Origin: Nematopogon swammerdamellus
Lineage: Eukaryota > Arthropoda > Insecta > Lepidoptera > Adelidae
Direction of reading: 5' to 3'
Length of the DNA stretch: 64,000 nt
Assembly (NCBI GenBank): GCA_946902875.1
Contig: OX336344.1
Location: forward strand, 23,829,791-23,893,790
The notes under the pieces are model-generated. The model did no database searches, had not been told where the DNA came from, and was given only the letters and a program-made list of their open reading frames with translations. Below are positions 1 through 11,615 of this stretch, piece after piece. A program made the position numbers and the translations under genes. The number at the start of each line of letters is the position of its first letter. Position 1 is the stretch's first letter.

Positions 1-34
1 CATGTCGTAAAAGGCGACTAAGGGATAAGGACAA
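1..34. repeat. Fragment of a dispersed repeat
   Basis: This segment matches, in inverse orientation, the stretch around 34540-34580 next to a SINE, including the 'gactaagggataaggac' motif. It is a truncated repeat piece cut by the window edge. I see no gene in the following 400 bases. Confidence 0.5.
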
Positions 35-447
35 GATACCGTGCTAAAGGGCGACAGGCTCGCCACCTCTCACCTTGGCACGGTACTTCCACCAAGTCAT
101 GCAGCAGGTGGTTCTTCGTGCCTTACTTGCTGCTTGATCGATCGATGTCTTGTTCGAATACTTTGCGAAACGTGGTGGTCGGTGTTGTGCTGTTGTGTAA
201 TTTAGCGGAGTTCTTGCAGCACAACACCGATTGCTCTGCTTACCCCGATTGTCGGGATTCAGCGTGTGTGATATGTATGTATGTATCATTCAGAGTGCTC
301 TTAAGAAACTGACTTACGTGTCAGTGAAATAAGTCAATTTATCATCATTCTCAATTAATAGATTTAGTTTTTCTGTTTTGGATGTTATATTTTAATATTG
401 TGCATTTTATTGTTTGTGTCGTTACATTGAATCATTGGAATCATTTT

Positions 448-804
448 AGGCTAGGCGTATGCTGGCGCGCTGGCGGCACAGCCACAGACAACGCAGACAT
501 CGTAGCTACAGATGTTGCGTGAGGCAGGTGATGCAGACGCAGCACTCTGCGTATGCTACGGCAGCGTGTTTTGGTCTGTTGATGTAGCAAGTGGCAAGAA
601 ATACAAGAAAACAATACGAAGCTGCGTCGCCTGCGCGCAGAAACTGTACACTGAGTACAACTCGACGCAGACGCAGAAACTGCGCGAACTGCCGAGCAGC
701 ATACGCAGGTTCATACATGTCTGTAGAATACAAAATGTGTGCGGCCCGCGCCACACAGATCTGCGTCGCGCAGAAATGTCTGCGCGCCAGCATACGCCTA
801 GCCT
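448..804. mobile_element. MITE with perfect 23-bp terminal inverted repeats
   Basis: Bases 448-470 (starting aggctaggcgtatgctggcg) are the exact reverse complement of 782-804. The 357-bp element has no coding capacity. Its interior is rich in short motifs of the ctgcgtcgc/ctgcgcg type on both strands, like the subterminal repeats of hAT-type non-autonomous elements. A clear target-site duplication could not be read. The ORFs inside it are shadows of the repeat. Confidence 0.8.
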
Positions 805-3800
805 TGTTTTAATATTTTCTTTAAATTGTAAGCAGCGAGTCTGCGATCTGATTCTATATTGCGTGCGAATGTATGCTGGCCTTTAACCGTCCGTCAGTCG
901 CTTTCCAATTGATCGCTCTCGTAACAAAAGAGAGCACGTACTTAATACGACTACACATTTGCCGAAGATAGTATTTTATCTATCTACTCGGGTCATTACT
1001 GCAAGAGCAAAGCTGTAAGGATAGCAGCAGGCGGCGGCACGGCGCGGCGCGGCAGTGCCGGCGAGTAGCTGGTGCGGGAGCTCGGTGCGCGGTGCGGTGC
1101 GGGTGTGCGCGGCATGTCTGGTGGTCGCAGGGAGGATACTATATGATTACATTAAAGCGCAATGTCTGACCCGGCGACGTGCACTCCGCCCCCCCGTCCG
1201 TCCGTTCACAATTTATGCGAGGGCGGCACAGGGACGCACTCGGGCCGTCGTCGTGTCGTCGGAAATAGCAGTTTCACTTTTGCCAGATGTGTCAAACGAC
1301 GAAGAAAGTTAAAAGAGCAAAGATGGTGTTTTACCGATTCTGGTCAGAAAAGGGACAAAAAAGTCTAAAATCTAATATCAAATAAATCAGTGCACCTAAT
1401 AATTTCATGAATGGTCACAAGACACATTGGAAGTAGATTGGAGGAAAACAACATTCGGCGACAATTTCATGTGACCATGAGTTATTGCCCTAGATAGCAC
1501 TATCGTTATTGAAAAACAGGCAAGACGAGACGAGACGGGCAGATAGATAACGAATAGGTATACAACTGTGTGATAGTGGAGAGATTGTGTAGTTACTATC
1601 TGTACCATAGTCCCGGGCCGGCTCGCTCGAGTTCAACTTTGCGTCTCTCATAGTTTACGTGGACCCGGAAAATTATTTAAAGTCGTTTCCTAGATCGATA
1701 TTCATAAAATAAAGGAACTACTTCCGTCCGTCGCCGTGTCATAAAACTTTATCTGCCTCCGTAGTGCGGCCCTGGCGGGCGGGGCGGAGCGGCGCCGTGC
1801 GGTCGGCGGAGGAAGTCTCTCGAGCTTTTATTAAAAAATACGAAGTGTTCGAACGTCGCCAACGGGCTCTTAACCCTTACGGTTATCGGTGCGAGTCGTG
1901 CGAGCTGTAAATATGAGACACTCCAATGTTAGCTCTCCGCGGAGACCGTTACGATAATACCAGAGATGGAATTATCCGGCGCGGCGGAGGCGGGGCGGTG
2001 GCGGTGCGGGGTGGAGCGGGCGGGGCGGGGCGGGGCGCGGCGCCTGTTGTACCGGAGATAACAGCCGCCTGTGACAATTGAAGGGTTATCGCGTAACGAC
2101 GACGTGGATTCGCAAAATTTACTGGCGGATGTGAACAATAATTACGAGGGTGTTCGGAGGTCGAGCCGCCCGCGCCGCCGCCGCCTTCGCGTCGGCCTCG
2201 CTACAACTTTCGTTGCTAGATAATAACAATGTTAGCGGCTTAGCCAATGTGAACTCTACGCGTGCTGTTGGTTATTCAGTGAAACTGTTCATTTTATTTC
2301 AAATGTGGAACCCAGACGCGCAGCACTACTGCGCGTTACAGTAGTGAAGCTAGCTGGGCCGCCGCCCCCGCCGCGGCGCCGCCGCCGGCGCCTCCAGCGC
2401 GTATGTAACCGTTGAGAACAGTTGCCATGGCGGTAATGTTAGGCACAATTACCATAGAAATAACCAACGGTAGCTGATAGCAGGAGGTAGGTACGCACAG
2501 AATGCAGGGAATGCTGGCAGCACTCGGTGCGCAGCGGGCCAACTCAAGCATGTGTATTCCTGCCACGAACAATAACACAAACAGTCGAGTCAATTGCGTT
2601 CCTCGTGCTATAAGAGAAAATTATTGAAAAGAAACGATTACGGAAAAATAAACGAACGATTCTTAATTAAATGGACTATGCTCTTGAACGCGTGATTATA
2701 ATATTGCACAAAATATTAAATAAGTAAACCGACTCACCTATCCACTTTAGTTAGTCTCTTGTTAGAGTAGTCAGGTATAAGCTGTGTGAGTCCGCTGTAG
2801 CCGCACTGTGCTGTGTCTAGCGGCCGCGCGCCGTGGTTCCACACCATCAAGCTAACTTCTAAACTTTAATCTCTTATAATTATACGTAGGTAATTCACTC
2901 AGTGCCGGCTCTGTTTTGTTCATGTATATATTATGTACAATACAATCGGTACCAATAAAGATATCCTTCAAACATAATGTGAAGGTGCACTTAGCCGGTC
3001 GACATCGTATTCGCAGCCCCTGTAAATATCCGAATTCCCGTGGGCGCCGTCGGACTGCACCTTTGCGTTAGTCTGGCGAGCGCCATAAGTTGTGCTTTTC
3101 ATAAAAAAAAAAATTTATGTTAAAAAAAAAAAATATTGGAATGATCTTTTTTTAATATTATTTTTTTTTTTTCATTTTAAATTCAAGTAGTCACCAAAAC
3201 ACTTAGAAATAGAATGGAATAGAAAAATTACAAAACTTAGAAATTAATTATATACTAGAAAAATTATAATAAGATCTCTATGTAAAAAGTCCGATTGATA
3301 GCAATTACCTGAAGAAATCGGCCATAGACTTGTCGATATTCCTGTATTACTAGGTCTATTACTTGTCTATGCAGATTATTGCATTTCCACACGTTCCGTC
3401 TGTTTCCACGAAACTCGCCGCGTGCATGGCGGGGGCGGGGCGCGGGGGCGGGGCGGCGACGGCGAGGCGGGGCAGCCTTACAACATACAAATTCCACGCA
3501 GCGTTATGGACAGTTTGCGCCCCCCCCCTCCGCCCACCCCCGCCGACGCCGACGCCGAGAATCACCATTCTTATGGTAATTGCTTACGGCTCGCACCAAT
3601 GTAGGCGGTAGGTCGACTCTGCAAAGATCGATAGGTGACATAAGCAAACGTCGCGTCGGTGGCGGTGCAGATCGAACCTAAAATTGGACTAATGGAATCA
3701 ACTGAAACACGTAGGTGTATAATATTACGTACTTATCTGACCTTACTTACTCCCGTTACTGATAGTAGTTTAGCAGGTTCGTCTTATGTAGGTAACTCAA

Positions 3801-5659
3801 TCAATAATGTCAGTACAATAAACACATAAAGCTTGTTCAGTGCGAACGTTCGTCAGGTAAAACGCATTCAACAGGTTTGCAAAATTCTTCCCCACAAAAA
3901 AAAAATTACCAAAATATGAATAAGTGTCAACGCTATGCCAACGATTACTTTACGTTTTATAGTGAACGTGGAAGGAACTTCGTTTGTCGCCTTTATTTTT
4001 TTAACATTCATTTCATCAGTAGCCCAAACACATTTTGTTTTATTTATTAATTATTTTTAATATAGTAATTGAATTATTTATATTATTGTACGTTTTTTTA
4101 GAATTAATTTATCAGGCTTTATTGTGTGTGTACCGTTTAAATGTTTGTCGAAAAGGTCGAATCGGTGCCAATTGACACACAGTAGGTAGCCCCGGCGGCG
4201 ACGGCGGCTCGCGGCGGCGCGTGTAGGCTGACTGCTCGCGCCTTATTTTAATATAAGTGCTGACTATGAATTCCCTGTTATATTTTTATTCGCGCGTACC
4301 GAAGCTGCAGCGGGAGTAATTTGACGGTGGTGAGGCGGGGCGGGGCGGCGAGGGGGTCGGGGGGTGGGCGAGCGCATCCGCAGCGCATCCGAGAAATAAA
4401 GAGTACCTACTCCTTCTCTCGGCGGCAACTCGCTCGGACGCGACGAGCCGAGCAGGTAAGCTTTACTTTACAACTCACTCGGAGCGACTCTCAGCTCTGC
4501 TATACTATATGTGTGTCTGTGCTACTCTACTTCCTACTATAATCAATATTCTTATACCTTACACGTCTTCCTCCTCAAATATCTATCATACTAACAATCT
4601 TGAAATAATTTCACTTCATCCAAAACTCGAATGTTTATTCAATATTTGCAACAGCTGAATGATTGTCGTACGTACTCTGTCGGCAGCAACTCGGCCGGAG
4701 CTCCTGTGCGGGCGGGCAGGTAGTGACGCGACTACGCTGCGCGCTGTCCGCCTCCACGAGTGAGTAGTTCAGCTGGATGCACTTTGCCAACTTTGCTCTG
4801 TCTGAACAAAGTGTAGCCTCGGTACTCGTACCAACTGCTCAGCAACTAATACGTGAGCCGTGGTTGGCGTGAAATTAATTCGGATATCTAAGTGTAGTGC
4901 AAGTTGTGTTCGGCCCGAGTGTAGTGTATAATGTCCCCCCGCGCCCGGCGCCCCCTCCTCCAGCTCCGGAGAAGCCGTTAATAAAGCGAAAACAGTAAAA
5001 CAATATTCAAAGTAACCTAACTTAGGAAATCTCAATTCACGAGCTACCCCAAACGCTTCCAATGACGTTTTACGAACCGCCATTAAAATGAAGCAATAAT
5101 TCGTTCCGTATTAAATAATTAACGCTTAATCAAGGGTATTACGTCGCGCTCCCGGAGCGCGCTCCGAGTGTTTCTCGAGAGTTTAAATTAATCTGGCAGA
5201 GGCATAAACTGCAGAAATTATTGCGTGAGGCGCGCCCGGGACCGATCGTTAAGTAACTCTGCAATCTCGGCAACTCCACCCCGCCCCCGCCCCCGCCAGA
5301 CCGACGCGCCGAGTGTGATGCGGCGGCGTCACCCACCACTCACCGCCGCCGCCGCGCCCGCCGTCGTCATCCTCGCTCGTGATGATGATGTTATGTCGAA
5401 TGTTGTTTAATAACAATACTTAGTGACAATGTTATTTGTATCGGCTGTCTGTATCGGCAGCTCTCCTCACATTAGCGATAGCGTAGAGTTACTCAGCAGA
5501 TTGCACGAAAACTGCCCCGCTCTGCACCGAGAATGTCATACATAAGTTATAAGCAAATATACAGAGAGAAGCTAGACGTTGCATTTTATATTAATTTATA
5601 AAATTATAATAATGATGACTAAGTAGCCTTGAAGGTTTAACACTCTCGTGCTAAGAGCT
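805..5659. other. Non-coding interval with G/C islands
   Basis: No exon with convincing protein similarity and splice sites was found. The stretch is AT-rich sequence broken by short G/C-dense blocks near 1030-1110, 1770-1800, 1975-2045, 2155-2200, 2355-2400, 3425-3475, 4190-4220, 4335-4370, 4925-4975 and 5280-5370, many of the form ggggcggggc. A/T homopolymers lie at 3100-3180. ORFs here are low-complexity readings of the G/C blocks. Confidence 0.6.
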
Positions 5660-5790
5660 ACAGATGTTTTATCTCACGAGCACGTAAGTACAGGTAGCGT
5701 TAGCAAACTCACACACACACAGGAGCGCGTGTCTATACGCATTACAACTACAAGTATGGTTCACCCGCGCTCGTGAGATAAAACATCTGT
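5660..5790. repeat. Small element with perfect 22-bp inverted repeat
   Basis: Bases 5660-5681 (acagatgttttatctcacga plus gc) are exactly reverse-complemented at 5769-5790, enclosing about 87 bases. This could be a very short MITE or a hairpin. No coding potential is seen. Confidence 0.7.
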
Positions 5791-8339
5791 ATGACGACGA
5801 CGCGCGTTGCAGTCGCTCCTTCAGATTGACAGGTTGTAACAGCTCATACAACTACAGGTTGTTTAATAACATATTTACTTAGCGACATGCTATTGCCAAA
5901 GCTTCTAAACATGTTCAAGTTACCCCGGCTGAGCACGCCTCGTGCCCGGGAGCCCCGCCGCGACACCTGGCGGAACAAGAGTGAGTAGGTACTTACAGTT
6001 AATAATAAATCGAATGAGAACGACCTATGGACCTATTATAATAAGTAGTCAGCCGTAATTGGCGTAACGACTCGCATAATAGCCACTTTCCTAGTTCATT
6101 ACAAAAAGACAAAAAATATAAATGGCTGACGGGAGCGGCGGGGCGGGGGCGGGGGCGGGGCGCGGGGGCGGGGCGGCCTCCTGGGAGCGTCTCGTGCCCG
6201 ATGTTATTGTGCACATATACAAAGGAGCGACCTCAGCTTAGGAACTGAATACAAAACCATTTATTTGACTTTAAAGAGGTCTCTCTTGTAAACCCGAAAA
6301 AATAAGCTCTCTCCTAGCGGGAGCGAGCACGTGCGTACCTACTAATTGTGTCTGCTTCCTTGATTGTATTTTGTGTTCGTATTCTAATTTGGAAAGCACA
6401 TTATGATATTTACACGTATGGACATTTCAAAAAGGGTCAAGTGTGTAGTACCCGTAACCGACGAGCATGCATGAAGAACATTATGAGAGTGGAAGAGGCG
6501 GCAGAGGTGTGTCGGGATCGTGGCACGCGGAGATCCGTTGTCTCTGCCTACCCCACCGGGAAACAGGCGTGACGCTATGTATATATGACATTATTTAATG
6601 TGAGAATTGTCGCTTATTTTTAGGCTTCCGTACTTAAAAAAAAATTCAATTCTTATAGGATCACTTTGTTGTTCGTCTGTCCATCTCTCCGTCTGTCAAG
6701 ACGCAAGAGGAATGTGTAAAGGTATCAAGTGGAAATTACAATAATATCAAATACTAAGATTTTGGAGGAATGAAGGAGGAGTTGACTTCTTCTAAGTCGA
6801 CGCAATCAAAATATATGTCCCATTGACATACATTATTTTAGAACAATGAAATTTGGTAAAACAGTACAAGTGAATGGAAAAATCTTTGTAAGAAAATCTT
6901 GAAATTTAATTAAAACAATAATTAAAATCGTTGATTTATAGTAATATCACATACAAAATATGTTTTTGTTTTTGATCTATCGTAAAAAGGGTAAAACATA
7001 CAGGCGTCAAACTTGGCTGGATTATAGTGCAAACTCTAAAGTTAATCCTAACAGCCATAGAGTTATATTTTACATGTCTATGAAAAAAACAAAACCAAAT
7101 TACGTGGTTGTTACGGAACATTTCCCCATACAAGCAATATTTTCAAATGTAGCGTTCTCGGCGACGACGAGCGGCGGCCGGCGCGGTGCGGTGCGGTGCG
7201 GTGCGGGGTTGCGGGGCGGTGCGGGGCGGTGCGGGGCGGTGCGGGGCGGTGCGGGGCGGTGCGGGGCGGTGCGGGGCGGTGCGGGGCGGCCCTCACACCT
7301 ACACAATGATACACAATAATAATAATACACAGAATGATGAGATTGTTCAGTGCTGTACTGTCCTGTAGGTAGTATTATTATAAAGCGGTGCTTTATTGCC
7401 TCCGCCGAAGTGTTAGTTGGCGGCGGGGCGGCGGCGCGGCGGGGCGGTGCGCAGCGCTTACTTACTTCCGCGCGACTGCAGTTAGGCGTCGGCAGTAAAC
7501 TTAGTCACATAAAACAAACACAGTTAGTGTACACGCCGCTGAGCACAGCACACCCTCGGCTCACCTCGCGACCCTTCCCGCTCTAAACTATTCCAAGTAG
7601 CCCGCCCTCTAAGTACCTCTCATTCTTATAAATATATTATCTACCAATTGTCAGATTACGCCGCTCTTAACTGGGTTCATAATTGAAAATTAACTCGCCT
7701 GTCGCGCCGCGTCGGCGGCTTCTCGAGAAAGAAGAAATCCAGCCTGTCTGAATAATCGCGGAGATTTGCCGGCTCGAGAGCGGAGACTCGACCGACGCGC
7801 GTCTTCATTCCGCCTCTTTACTCAGCCGTGTCCCCGAAATGGGCGACCGCGAGCGAGAAGCATCTTTACAACGAAATAAACCGACAACTTCATTAGCCAG
7901 AGAAAAGAAAGCAATTTCCACGTTGAACCTGCCGCCGCCCCCGCCCCGCCCCCGCGTCGCGTGACGCCAGATAAGTCGGCCGGCCGGTTATCTCCGGATG
8001 TTCCGCTATTTCAACCTAAACAGCCGAAATAAACGAGATTTTTGTCCCATTTCTTTTCCAATTCCAATTGACGAGGGGCGAGACGCCTCTCCGCCGCCCC
8101 TCGCCGCTCCGGGGGAGGGGCGGGGAGGGGAGGGGGCGAGTTTTGTCCTCCGTGAAATCCTCTGATGAGATTATTTTGATTATGAATCGTGTTAATTACA
8201 GTGGCAATTAACCCGTAATCCGATTACTTACCTTATCACGTAATCGTATCGCGAATGTTAAACCATTTTTTTTTATTTTGACACAGGAGGCTGATCCCGA
8301 AATTAAATTTGTCGATGGTAATGCTGAACTTACGACAGT
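5791..8339. other. Non-coding interval with a dispersed repeat and G/C blocks
   Basis: No gene is supported. A G-rich block lies at 6135-6175. A degenerate repeat with the 'ggcttccgtac' start and a 'gtctgtccatctctccgtctgtc' type tract occupies about 6620-6720; it belongs to the family seen again near 12690, 20330, 33370, 43990 and 53690. The 7140-7290 block is described separately. G/C-rich patches recur at 7420-7460, 7930-7960 and 8080-8140. Confidence 0.55.
7183..7289. repeat. G-rich minisatellite, (gtgcggggcg)n
   Basis: About nine near-identical 10-bp units of gtgcggggcg follow several gcggt units. The plus strand carries closely spaced G runs, able in principle to form G-quadruplexes. 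The Pro/Ala/His-rich ORFs across it on both strands are artefacts of the repeat. Confidence 0.9.
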
Positions 8340-8703
8340 GTGGTCTGCCTCACCGGCGCAGCAGCGCGGCGTGGGGCGCCGTGGGGCGGTGTGATGCGGC
8401 GTGGGGCGGCGTAAGGCGGCGTGATGCGGCGTGGGGCGGCGTGAGGCGGCGTGATGCGGCGTGAGGCGGCGTGGGTCGGCGTGAGGCGGCGTGATTCGGC
8501 GTGGGGCGGCGTGATGCGGCGTGAGGCGGAGTGGGGCGGCGTGATGCGGCGTGGGGCGGCGTGAGGCGGCGTGATGCGGCGTGGGGCGGCGTGAGGCGGC
8601 GTGATGCGGCGTGGGGCGGCGTGAGGCGGCGTGATGCGGCGTGAGGCGGAGTGGGGCGGCGTGGGGCGGCGTGGGGCGGCGTGAGGCGGCGTGGGGCGGC
8701 GGC
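8340..8703. repeat. G/C minisatellite with 10-bp basic unit and 30-bp higher-order pattern
   Basis: Roughly 35 units of the form cgtggggcgg / cgtgaggcgg / cgtgatgcgg alternate, often in a three-unit, 30-bp order. The long minus-strand ORF through it, a His/Ala/Arg/Pro repeat, is explained by a period that is a multiple of 3 and shows no other sign of coding. Confidence 0.9.
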
Positions 8704-8989
8704 TCCACGTCTCGCAAGGAGCGCGTCCCGATTGTAGCGTGAGACAGTCTACTCCAGCTCAGGTGCAAATGCATTGCACTCAGTTTGCACGGACATAGAG
8801 TCTGACGCGTCGCCGCCGCGCCGCCGCCGCCGCGGGGCGCGACACCCCTACAGCTTTACCAGCAATCACGCCCGCGCACGCGAGTGCCGCGAGTACCTGG
8901 CTAGCTGGGAGGGACCAGTTAGTAGTGACGTCCTGAATATAATATTATGTCGCGTCTATTAGATACAGTTTGGAATATTGTTTAGATGA

Positions 8990-9757
8990 TTATTCAACCC
9001 TCAATACAAAATCTACATTAATGCTATTGAAAAAATTCAGAACAAATTCTGTAAGCACTTTAATTTTCGTTTCGGTCCACACGAGCACATGTTGGACACA
9101 TTATTAAACAGAAGGACGATAACGGATATTAAATATCTCCACAAAATCTTAAACAACAATGTCGATAGTCCTTATCTTCTTGGTAAAATACCATTTAGAT
9201 GTCGAGCTCGTCTCACACGTTCTGATAAATTATTTCATGTTCCTAAAAGTAGCACTAATTACCTGCGTAACTCATATATACGAAGATGTTGCAACACGTA
9301 CAATCTACATTTCTCACATGTCGATCTATTCCATGATAGTCGAAGCAAGGTCAAAATATTGGCAATACAAAATATTTAGTATAACAATTTTTGAAGTCGT
9401 TATTAGGCTGTCATTTGTAAAAAAAAAAAAAAATAAAAAGTCTGTATCTTGGTCAATTTTACCTATATGTGTTATACTCGTCGTTTTAACTTTATATATG
9501 TTAATCTGATCTTTTTGATTCGATTCTTCATCGTATGATGATAATTATTTTGTTGGTATTTTTATTCTTTTTCTCTTCAAAAATCACATTTAAGTATTAG
9601 CTAAGATCAACACTACATTTTGTTCTCTCTCTTTTCTATTGTCTATTGTTAACGGAATCTTCGCTGGTCTGCTTTTATTTTCTTATTATTTGTTTGTTCT
9701 TATGTATTTATGTTGACTGTTTGATTCCTAAGTAAATAAAAAAAAAAAAAAAAAAAA
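8990..9757 (+). mobile_element. 5'-truncated LINE 3' end with poly-A tail
   Basis: From about 8996 the plus strand reads the end of a non-LTR retrotransposon ORF2, the region downstream of the reverse transcriptase. Its residues include INAIEKIQNKFCKHF, then a DIKYLHKILNN segment, a LTRSDKLFHVPKSSTNYLRNS segment and the stop at 9377-9379. This pattern is typical of Jockey/CR1-like LINE C-termini in insects. An AT-rich 3' UTR follows and ends in an A-run at about 9735-9757. Only the last ~130 codons remain, without frameshift, so it is a fairly young 5'-truncated copy. Confidence 0.8.
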
Positions 9758-9985
9758 TCTTCCCCTCACTACGTGGTAGGCTCAAATTATAGCCCATTGG
9801 GTTGGTACCACCGTACTGGGCGTAAGGTGGCCGCTTAGCAGCCTTTCCCATGTCCTCTAGTTCAATATAGCCAGCAATTCAAAAAGATACGGCAACTGCC
9901 TCCTTGGAAGTTATATTGGCTGCTCGAAGCATGTGCTTTGGCCCTCCGACTCAGCTACCCACACCGGATTGTATAAAATAATATT
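9758..9985 (+). mobile_element. SINE family A, partial copy
   Basis: The segment with 'ggtaggctcaaattatagcc', a 'ggttggtaccaccgtactgg' block, a 'ccagcaatt' block and a 'gcatgtgctttgg...ccggatt' end is shared with copies at 11045-11505, 20379-20612, 47220-47612 and 56735-56845. The tRNA-like head seen in the 47 kb copy is missing here. It sits directly after the LINE poly-A tail. Orientation is inferred from the 47 kb copy. Confidence 0.7.
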
Positions 9986-10019
9986 AGAGCATCAGTGTAG
10001 GTACATACACAACACACGA

Positions 10020-10450
10020 CAGGGCTCGAGTGTCGTGATGTGGCCGCGTCCCGCCCCGCCCCCCGCCGCCGCCCCCGCACCCCGCCCCGCCCCGCCCCCG
10101 CTCTCCAATCGAGCTTGCAAACTCGTTAAATTATCTCACAATTTCTGCAGTCGTGTGGTCGACTGCAGAACGAGACGGCGCTACTCTCTGTCGGTGTGTC
10201 GAAGCGAGATGGGAGTCTTTGATAAAAATACGGTCGGTCGCACATGTCCGAGCCAGAAGCGAACGGTATATTACAACATGTGAAATTCGAGTCGCGCCGC
10301 CACCGCCGCCGCCTCCGCCCCGCCGCGCCGCCGCCCCGACCGCTCCAGAGAGAAAAGTCTTGTTTCATCTGTGCGAGGGTGAGAGCGGTGGAGGGCGGGG
10401 GCGGGGCGGGGTCTAGGGGTGTGGGGGGGGGGGGGCGACCCCCGCACCCG
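10020..10450. other. Strand-switching G/C-rich blocks
   Basis: C-rich tracts at 10045-10105 and 10300-10350 are followed by G-rich tracts at 10390-10435, with an uninterrupted run of about 12 G at 10424-10435. No splice-supported coding frame was found; the proline- and arginine-rich ORFs reflect composition. Confidence 0.6.
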
Positions 10451-10654
10451 GCCACCTCTCCCAAACCGGTCAAGATAGAACAAAGATCGATTAAAACTAC
10501 TTTCAGAAGTGACATTAATTCAGATAATATTCTGAAAATGCTTTAATTAAATTTGGAATAATTTGATTGTTTATTTAAAATAGTTTACTATTCCTGGTGT
10601 CACATTCGGTAGCTCAATGGTGCGATCGGTCGAATGTCTTTCGTGATTATAAGC

Positions 10655-11030
10655 GCACCTTGGAATGGTAGTCCCCATTATCTGCTAGCGTCCTTGGACT
10701 CGATACAGCGCCGAGCCATCCGTCTTGTTGGTGACCCGAAACTTACAGATGGTCTGGAGTCCCTGAGTCACTGACGATTTGTGGGTTCGCTTAGTCTGTT
10801 TTACAGATACTATCACGGTCGCTGCTCTGTGGAACTAGCATCCCTTATTTCCCTGCCACCCGTCCTATCTCCGCATGACTCGTCGCAGAGAGACTCAGTA
10901 CCCTTTTGTTGTTGACATTGGGCTTTTGAGAACCCATCGGTTCTCTAAATCGTTTCTTTGTCGCACCGCTAGAGTGTGGAACTGTCTTCCGGAGGAAATA
11001 CACTCGTATTTCCTGAATCTTTTAAACTGG
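10655..11030 (+). pseudogene. LINE ORF2 C-terminal fragment (CR1/Jockey-type), decayed
   Basis: Plus-strand reading gives SLDSIQRRAIRLVGDPKLTD near 10690-10750. Further down come an HDSSQRDSVPF-like stretch and a 'gcaccgctagagtgtggaac' region equivalent to the R-V-W-N end of these proteins. In-frame stops and frameshifts show it is dead. It belongs to the same family as the larger fragment at 26400-27830 and the inverse piece at 45320-45475. Confidence 0.75.
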
Positions 11031-11044
11031 GTTTTTTTTAAGTA

Positions 11045-11300
11045 ATCCGGTATTATTGGCTGAGTAGGAGGGGCCAAAGCACATGCTCCGACCAGCCAAT
11101 ATCACCTCCGAGAAAGTAGGTACCATGCCGGAGATTTCCCTGGATTGCTGGCTATACTGGGCTAGAGGAGAACACAACCCAGGCTGCTATGCGGTCATGT
11201 TACATCCAGTACGGCGGTACCAACCCAGTCGGCTACAATTTGAGCCTACCACCTAGTAAGGGGCAGATGCAGAAGCAGCAGGTGTAGGTATGCACGTAAA
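11045..11300 (-). mobile_element. SINE family A copy
   Basis: Same orientation as the 47220-47612 copy: 'ggggccaaagcacatgctcc', 'ccagccaatatcacctccg', 'ggattgctggctatactggg' and 'ggctacaatttgagcctacc' occur in the same order. It continues to a 'gcacgtaaattttttcgtta' stretch, then runs into an inverted partial copy. Confidence 0.75.
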
Positions 11301-11505
11301 TTTTTTCGTTAGAAAAAACTCATCGAAACCACTCGGCCGCATAGCAGCCTCGCGGTTGTGTTCTCATCTAGTCCAGTATGGCCAGTAACCAAGGGAAGTC
11401 TCCGGTATGGCACCTACCTTCTCGGAGGTGACATTAGCTGGTCGGAGCATGTGGTTTGGCTCCTCTGACTCATCACCACACATACTGGATTACATAAAAT
11501 ACGTT
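11301..11505 (+). mobile_element. SINE family A, inverted partial copy
   Basis: From about 11336 the sequence runs through the family A body in the opposite direction, ending with 'ggtcggagcatgtggtttgg' and 'actggattacataaaata'. With the preceding copy it forms an inverted pair about 460 bp long. Confidence 0.65.
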
Positions 11506-11510
11506 GTAGG

Positions 11511-11584
11511 ATGGCGCCCGCGCCCCCGCCCGCGCCCCCGCCCGCGCCCCCGCCCGCGCCCCCGCCCGCGCCCCCGCCCGCGCC

Positions 11585-11614
<30 letters not shown>
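11511..11614. repeat. C/G minisatellite, (cccgcgcccccg)n
   Basis: About seven 12-bp units of cgcccccgcccg are followed by 6-bp cgcgcc units. It starts exactly where the SINE A copy ends. Open frames on both strands are dipeptide repeats (PR, GA, AP) caused by the period. Confidence 0.9.

Positions 11615-11615
<1 letters not shown>

Noticed and set aside
1270..1310. Possible Ig1 exon of gene 1 (a Q-M-C-Q reading near 1285)
   Set aside because: The frame has a stop just upstream, and the flanking residues lack the Ig F-strand D-x-G-x-Y pattern or splice sites. No Ig1 exon was found in 1-25938.
8208..8774. 188-codon His/Ala/Arg/Pro ORF on the minus strand
   Set aside because: It is read entirely through the 10-bp/30-bp G/C minisatellite and shows no non-repeat protein similarity.
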